A program made the translations under genes and the position numbers. A stretch of DNA of 64,000 nt from Sipunculus nudus (Eukaryota > Annelida > Sipuncula > Golfingiida > Sipunculidae), in NCBI GenBank assembly GCA_026874595.1, contig CM049316.1, positions 33,857,339-33,921,338 of the forward strand, given 5' to 3'. Positions 60,583 through 64,000 of the stretch are shown piece after piece. The notes beneath the pieces are model-generated. The model ran no database searches. It saw only the letters and a list, made by a program, of their open reading frames with translations, and was not told where the DNA came from. Every line of letters starts with the position of its first letter. Position 1 is the first letter of the stretch.

Positions 60583-61310
60583 GACATGACGCAGAAAGTT
60601 GGAAACCAGTGCCCCTCTGCTACTAGAAAATGCGAAATAAATGTAACATTTGCAGGCAGATGTCGCTTTAGATCAAGGCGTCACTTTGCATTGGAAACCT
60701 TGGTTTGTTCATATTCCGCTTTGGCGAAGGGAGGGTTGTAGGTGTTGATGTATTTATTTCTATATTTTTTTGTGTGTTAAGGTGTAAGGATGTTTATTAC
60801 TGCCGATCGGAGAAATGTCTTTGTCCTTCGTCCGCCAGTCCATCTGGTTTATTAAAGCATTTTTAGAAGTGTTTCCATATATACAATATATCAGTTCACA
60901 CAACACACGTCCCCTTGTTGACAAACTAAAAATAAACACAAGCCTTGCCTTGGCTTTTGACGTTTGCTACTAAAATACCTAAAAAAGAAGAGTTTCCATA
61001 GATGAAAATGAGTGCTGTAATTTAAATTTATTATTTCCAGCGAGGTGAAAGTATCTATTCAATTCTTTGCGACACAGCAAGAGCAAAGTTAATGGGAACA
61101 GTTCAATTTTACCCATTACCAGTCTAAACAAACACGTTAGGGGGGATGGTTGAATGCACATATGAAAAATCACTCGTTCCTGTTTGTGAGACAATGTGAT
61201 GCCACGCGTTTGGATTTCGAACGACGGCTATTTTATAGAGGCTCCGAACATGTTATCGGAACGTGGGTAGAAACCAAACGGACATCTTGTGCGAAATTTG
61301 GCGTGTTAAA
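60582..61310. other. DNA between direct repeats D
   Basis: About 0.73 kb of unrecognised DNA lies between the two copies of repeat D. No terminal inverted repeats or coding frame are visible. Confidence 0.45.
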
Positions 61311-61311
61311 T

Positions 61312-61377
61312 TAAAGATTCGACAGACTGTCTTCATTAACACTCGTAATATAACATAATAGGGCCTATTAAAAATTA
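61312..61377 (+). repeat. direct repeat D, copy 2
   Basis: See copy 1. The conserved core is ATAACATAATAGGGCCTATT followed by AAAAATTA. Confidence 0.7.
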
Positions 61378-61697
61378 AAAGAGGTGATATCATCCCGGGA
61401 AACACGGAATGGGGTCACCTGATATTCTCCGATGTGCTGAGCGATAATTTAGGTTTCATCCCCTATAAACGTTAAATGATTATTCTGAGTATGACAAGAG
61501 TCACTGCTCACAATCATATCCTTGCTTTCAATGTGTTTTCATTGGACAAATATATTTCTGTCATTCTAAAAAGTTTCAATAAATTGTCATACCCATTGGT
61601 CAGTAAACAATTTTAAATTTTTGGATGCAGTGTGTTAGGTTTTCTTCCATGTCAATATTCTCAGATTAGCTTATAATTGTGATTGTGAACGTTTGCC

Positions 61698-61702
<5 letters not shown>

Positions 61703-61771
<69 letters not shown>
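61703..61771. repeat. (TA)n microsatellite
   Basis: This is a TA tract of about 69 bp, among the longest in the window. Confidence 0.97.
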
Positions 61772-61774
<3 letters not shown>

Positions 61775-61912
61775 TATATCCCTGCTGTTTAGAGCGTATG
61801 ATATATTTCTTGCTGGCAAGAAACTCAAATGAGAACAATGTACTGAATATCAATATCTTGGTGTTATTATAAGTGTTATAGATGTCGCTTTTATTGTATG
61901 CAGCAGTGTGTT

Positions 61913-62608
61913 TGTTAAGCGCTAGCGTTGTTTGTTGCTATGACGGCATAGCCCTGCCTACGCGTGGGGTCTGACGTGTACACAGCGATCATGCTAATCT
62001 GGGGCCTTCTCGCCTGGCCGAGCCGGGCCGGCCGATATGTGAACCCTGATATGTAGAAACACAGCGATGTTGTTCTAGATGTTTCCTGTAACGCATGTGT
62101 ACTGTGTATCATGTTAGGTTCTTTGGATTGTTCGAGAAATGGAAAGTTCTCGGCTTGAGGTGAAAGTTATAAATAAAGGGCTGTGATCCAAGGAGAGAAG
62201 AGAGAAATATTCCAGCGGACACAGAAGCGTGTAAGTCAGTTGTTGACCTTTTCCGTTAAGTGCGGCAATTATAGATTTTCTTGTCAATTTGTGACGGATA
62301 TTATATAGTCTTCAGTCTACTTTCGAGATTATAACAAAAACTTCACTTTGGGATTAAAACGGATTGATTTTGTGAATGAAACGAACTGTTATTCTCCGAG
62401 AAGATTTATGTGAACTGTTCATCTGGGTTGCACGCTATAAAGGACTTGTTATCGCTGTGATAGTGGTCGTATCCAGGTACTGTACACTTTATTTATATAA
62501 TTGTACTGATTTGCTGTTGTACTGTTGTTTTACTAGGAAATTGTATTGAATTAGTGTATTGTATCGTTAGGATTGTTTTAAGAATAAAATTATAATTGTT
62601 TGTTAACA
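61913..62608 (+). mobile_element. solo LTR candidate, 696 bp
   Basis: The segment begins TGTTAAGCGC and ends TTTGTTAACA, giving the usual TG...CA ends with a 6-bp inverted TGTTAA/TTAACA. In plus orientation a TATA-like TATAAATAAA lies at about 62171-62180. It is followed by a purine-rich GGAGAGAAGAGAGAAATA and a GC-richer presumptive transcript start. An AATAAA signal lies at 62583-62588, near the 3' end. This arrangement fits an LTR of a Ty3- or BEL-type retrotransposon. No gag-pol, second LTR or primer-binding site is present within the window. The 5-bp flanks (GTGTT and an A-run) do not match as a target-site duplication, so the call is provisional. Confidence 0.5.
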
Positions 62609-62957
62609 AAAAAAAAACACTGACTTCTTTATTCATTCCCATAGACATTTCACGCTGCCTAGTGTTACAGAATCTGATTTTTTTTATCTCTATTACAAAT
62701 TTATGTTCGTCAAGACTACGTCAGTTAGGGGCAGACAGAGAAGGTCAAAGGTCAACAGCATGGTGTGCTGTCCTCAGCACTGGGCGAGATAAAGAAGGAG
62801 TCGTGTAAGTGAAAGGACGATAGACTGAAAGTGAGATGTCGTTAACGAAAAACAAAGGTCTGTCCAGTGAACAGCAGCAAGTCATCTGAACCCTGCCAAA
62901 GAAGTTAGTAAGTGCAAATATTTGATAATAGAAGATTACTAGAAATATGTCGTATAG

Positions 62958-63479
62958 CTTAAAGGGGCCTAATCACCAATAAAACATGAAGAATTAACAC
63001 GAAACATATCTTCTTCCCTTTAAAATAAATCTGTACCTGCCAAAAATTGCCTTGAAACCGTTTGCCTACTCCGTAAACGAATATTAAAAACAATGAACCG
63101 GGCGCGATCGCAGTTGTAAACATAAACACAGTGCGTTGGGCCGTACGTATGCTGCACGGAGCCACAACACGTGCCAATCAGGAGGAGATGCCCTGACTGA
63201 TTTGGCTTAAAAGATGTGATACATGTTCCCGCTGGCTGAAACACCGCGTGTTGCTCCTTATTCGGACCTCCGGTCACGCGGCCTCGTTATGGTAAAACGA
63301 CTGTGTTTACCAACACGCAGGGCTAAAACAAGGTATTATTAACTATTAAGCAGTCGTTTGCGAGGAAATGAGACAGTGTGGAGGAATGGTTTTACTGGGA
63401 AACTTTTGTATAAAGCAAAACTGAACTGATAGTGTAAAAGCACAGGAATTATATTGCTCCTGATTATGTCCCTTTAAAG
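62958..63479. mobile_element. MITE family P, copy 2
   Basis: The left end CTTAAAGGGGCCTAATCACC and the right end CTGATTATGTCCCTTTAAAG form imperfect terminal inverted repeats (reverse complement of the right end: CTTTAAAGGGACATAATCAG). The 522-bp interior is non-coding and collinear with 35893-36406. Open frames on the minus strand here are not preserved in copy 1. Confidence 0.8.
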
Positions 63480-64000
63480 TATTCATCACGTAACACTTGG
63501 CAAAATTGGCCTATCTATATATGTGTACAATGCATTCCATGATAATATACTGTGTAAACTATAGAAGGTTAATGTATAAATAGTCAATTATAGTTAATTA
63601 TGTTATCAGTCTATGACTATTTGTATTCATCGTTTAGTTTATTATGATGTTTCTGAAGAGTTAGATTTTGATATGTAGTTGAATGTAAAAGAGTAACCAA
63701 CATGTCCATGTGAGTATTTTTCAGAGTGAACCAAAAAAGATGAGAGATTGTTATATGTAGGTATATAGATACACGTATTTTTTATAAGGTACATATATCT
63801 TGAGTTGCAATCAAATCAAACAAACAAACATTATCTATATCCAAGTATCATTGAGATTTTGTTCACTGAGATCGCAGTAGAGTGATAAACATTTTTCCTT
63901 TTTCTGTATTAATATTTAAATGTGATATACTCTCCTTTTTTTAAATATACTGTGTTCTCATTTTCAAATGCAGAATAGGAGCCGCCATTCATTTGCTCAC
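63480..64000. other. unassigned AT-rich DNA
   Basis: Nothing is recognised in the last 0.5 kb. Confidence 0.5.

Noticed and set aside
1-64000. CRISPR array, bacterial operon, prophage or biosynthetic cluster
   Set aside because: No regularly spaced repeats, no dense same-strand genes and no ribosome-binding sites. Composition and repeats are those of an animal nuclear genome.

Overview
This looks like nuclear DNA from an invertebrate animal, most likely a mollusc and perhaps a bivalve. The base composition is AT-rich. There are long (TA)n and poly-C/G tracts, no dense open reading frames, no operons and no ribosome-binding sites. The repeats are typical of such genomes: a tRNA-derived SINE with target-site duplications, hAT-like and TA-flanked MITEs, an RTE-type LINE 3' tail and a solo-LTR candidate. 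The assignment rests on repeat style and composition only, because no conserved gene could be recognised.

No confident protein-coding gene, rRNA, true tRNA or CRISPR array was found. Four exon-like open stretches and one small intronless ORF are listed at low confidence. The rest of the window reads as intergenic or deep-intronic DNA filled with decayed mobile elements.

Layout. 1-17.5 kb: two old, diverged copies of a multi-kilobase non-coding segment (about 1.2-9.9 kb and 10.2-17.5 kb). Each ends in tandem units of about 0.8-0.9 kb, and one unit is split by a 1.37-kb hAT-like element. 17.5-31.5 kb: unique DNA with a TSD-flanked SINE (24.2-24.6 kb), a small hAT MITE (27.2-27.4 kb) and members of a four-copy MITE family (22.6, 29.5, 47.5 and 48.4 kb). 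31.5-33.2 kb: a 1.1-kb foldback palindrome rich in TCGC/GCGA, followed by a CCGG-rich patch and a minus-strand SINE head. 35.9-36.9 kb: one copy of a 0.52-kb MITE (the other copy is at 63.0-63.5 kb) and an RTE tail. 37-50 kb: microsatellites, a 414-bp MITE, a CTCF-like motif and sparse unique sequence. 50.0-50.6 kb is an old duplicate of 28.4-29.0 kb. 51.5-55.7 kb: a 4.2-kb unit bounded by inverted repeats of about 270 bp that carry perfect YY1-type motifs. 55.8-56.5 kb: a 652-bp MITE with TA-type ends. 61.9-62.6 kb: a 696-bp solo-LTR candidate.

The features do not combine into a pathway. The most notable structures are the foldback palindrome, the inverted-repeat unit with YY1-like motifs, the diverged tandem array and the unrecognised 88-codon ORF at 49.7-50.0 kb.
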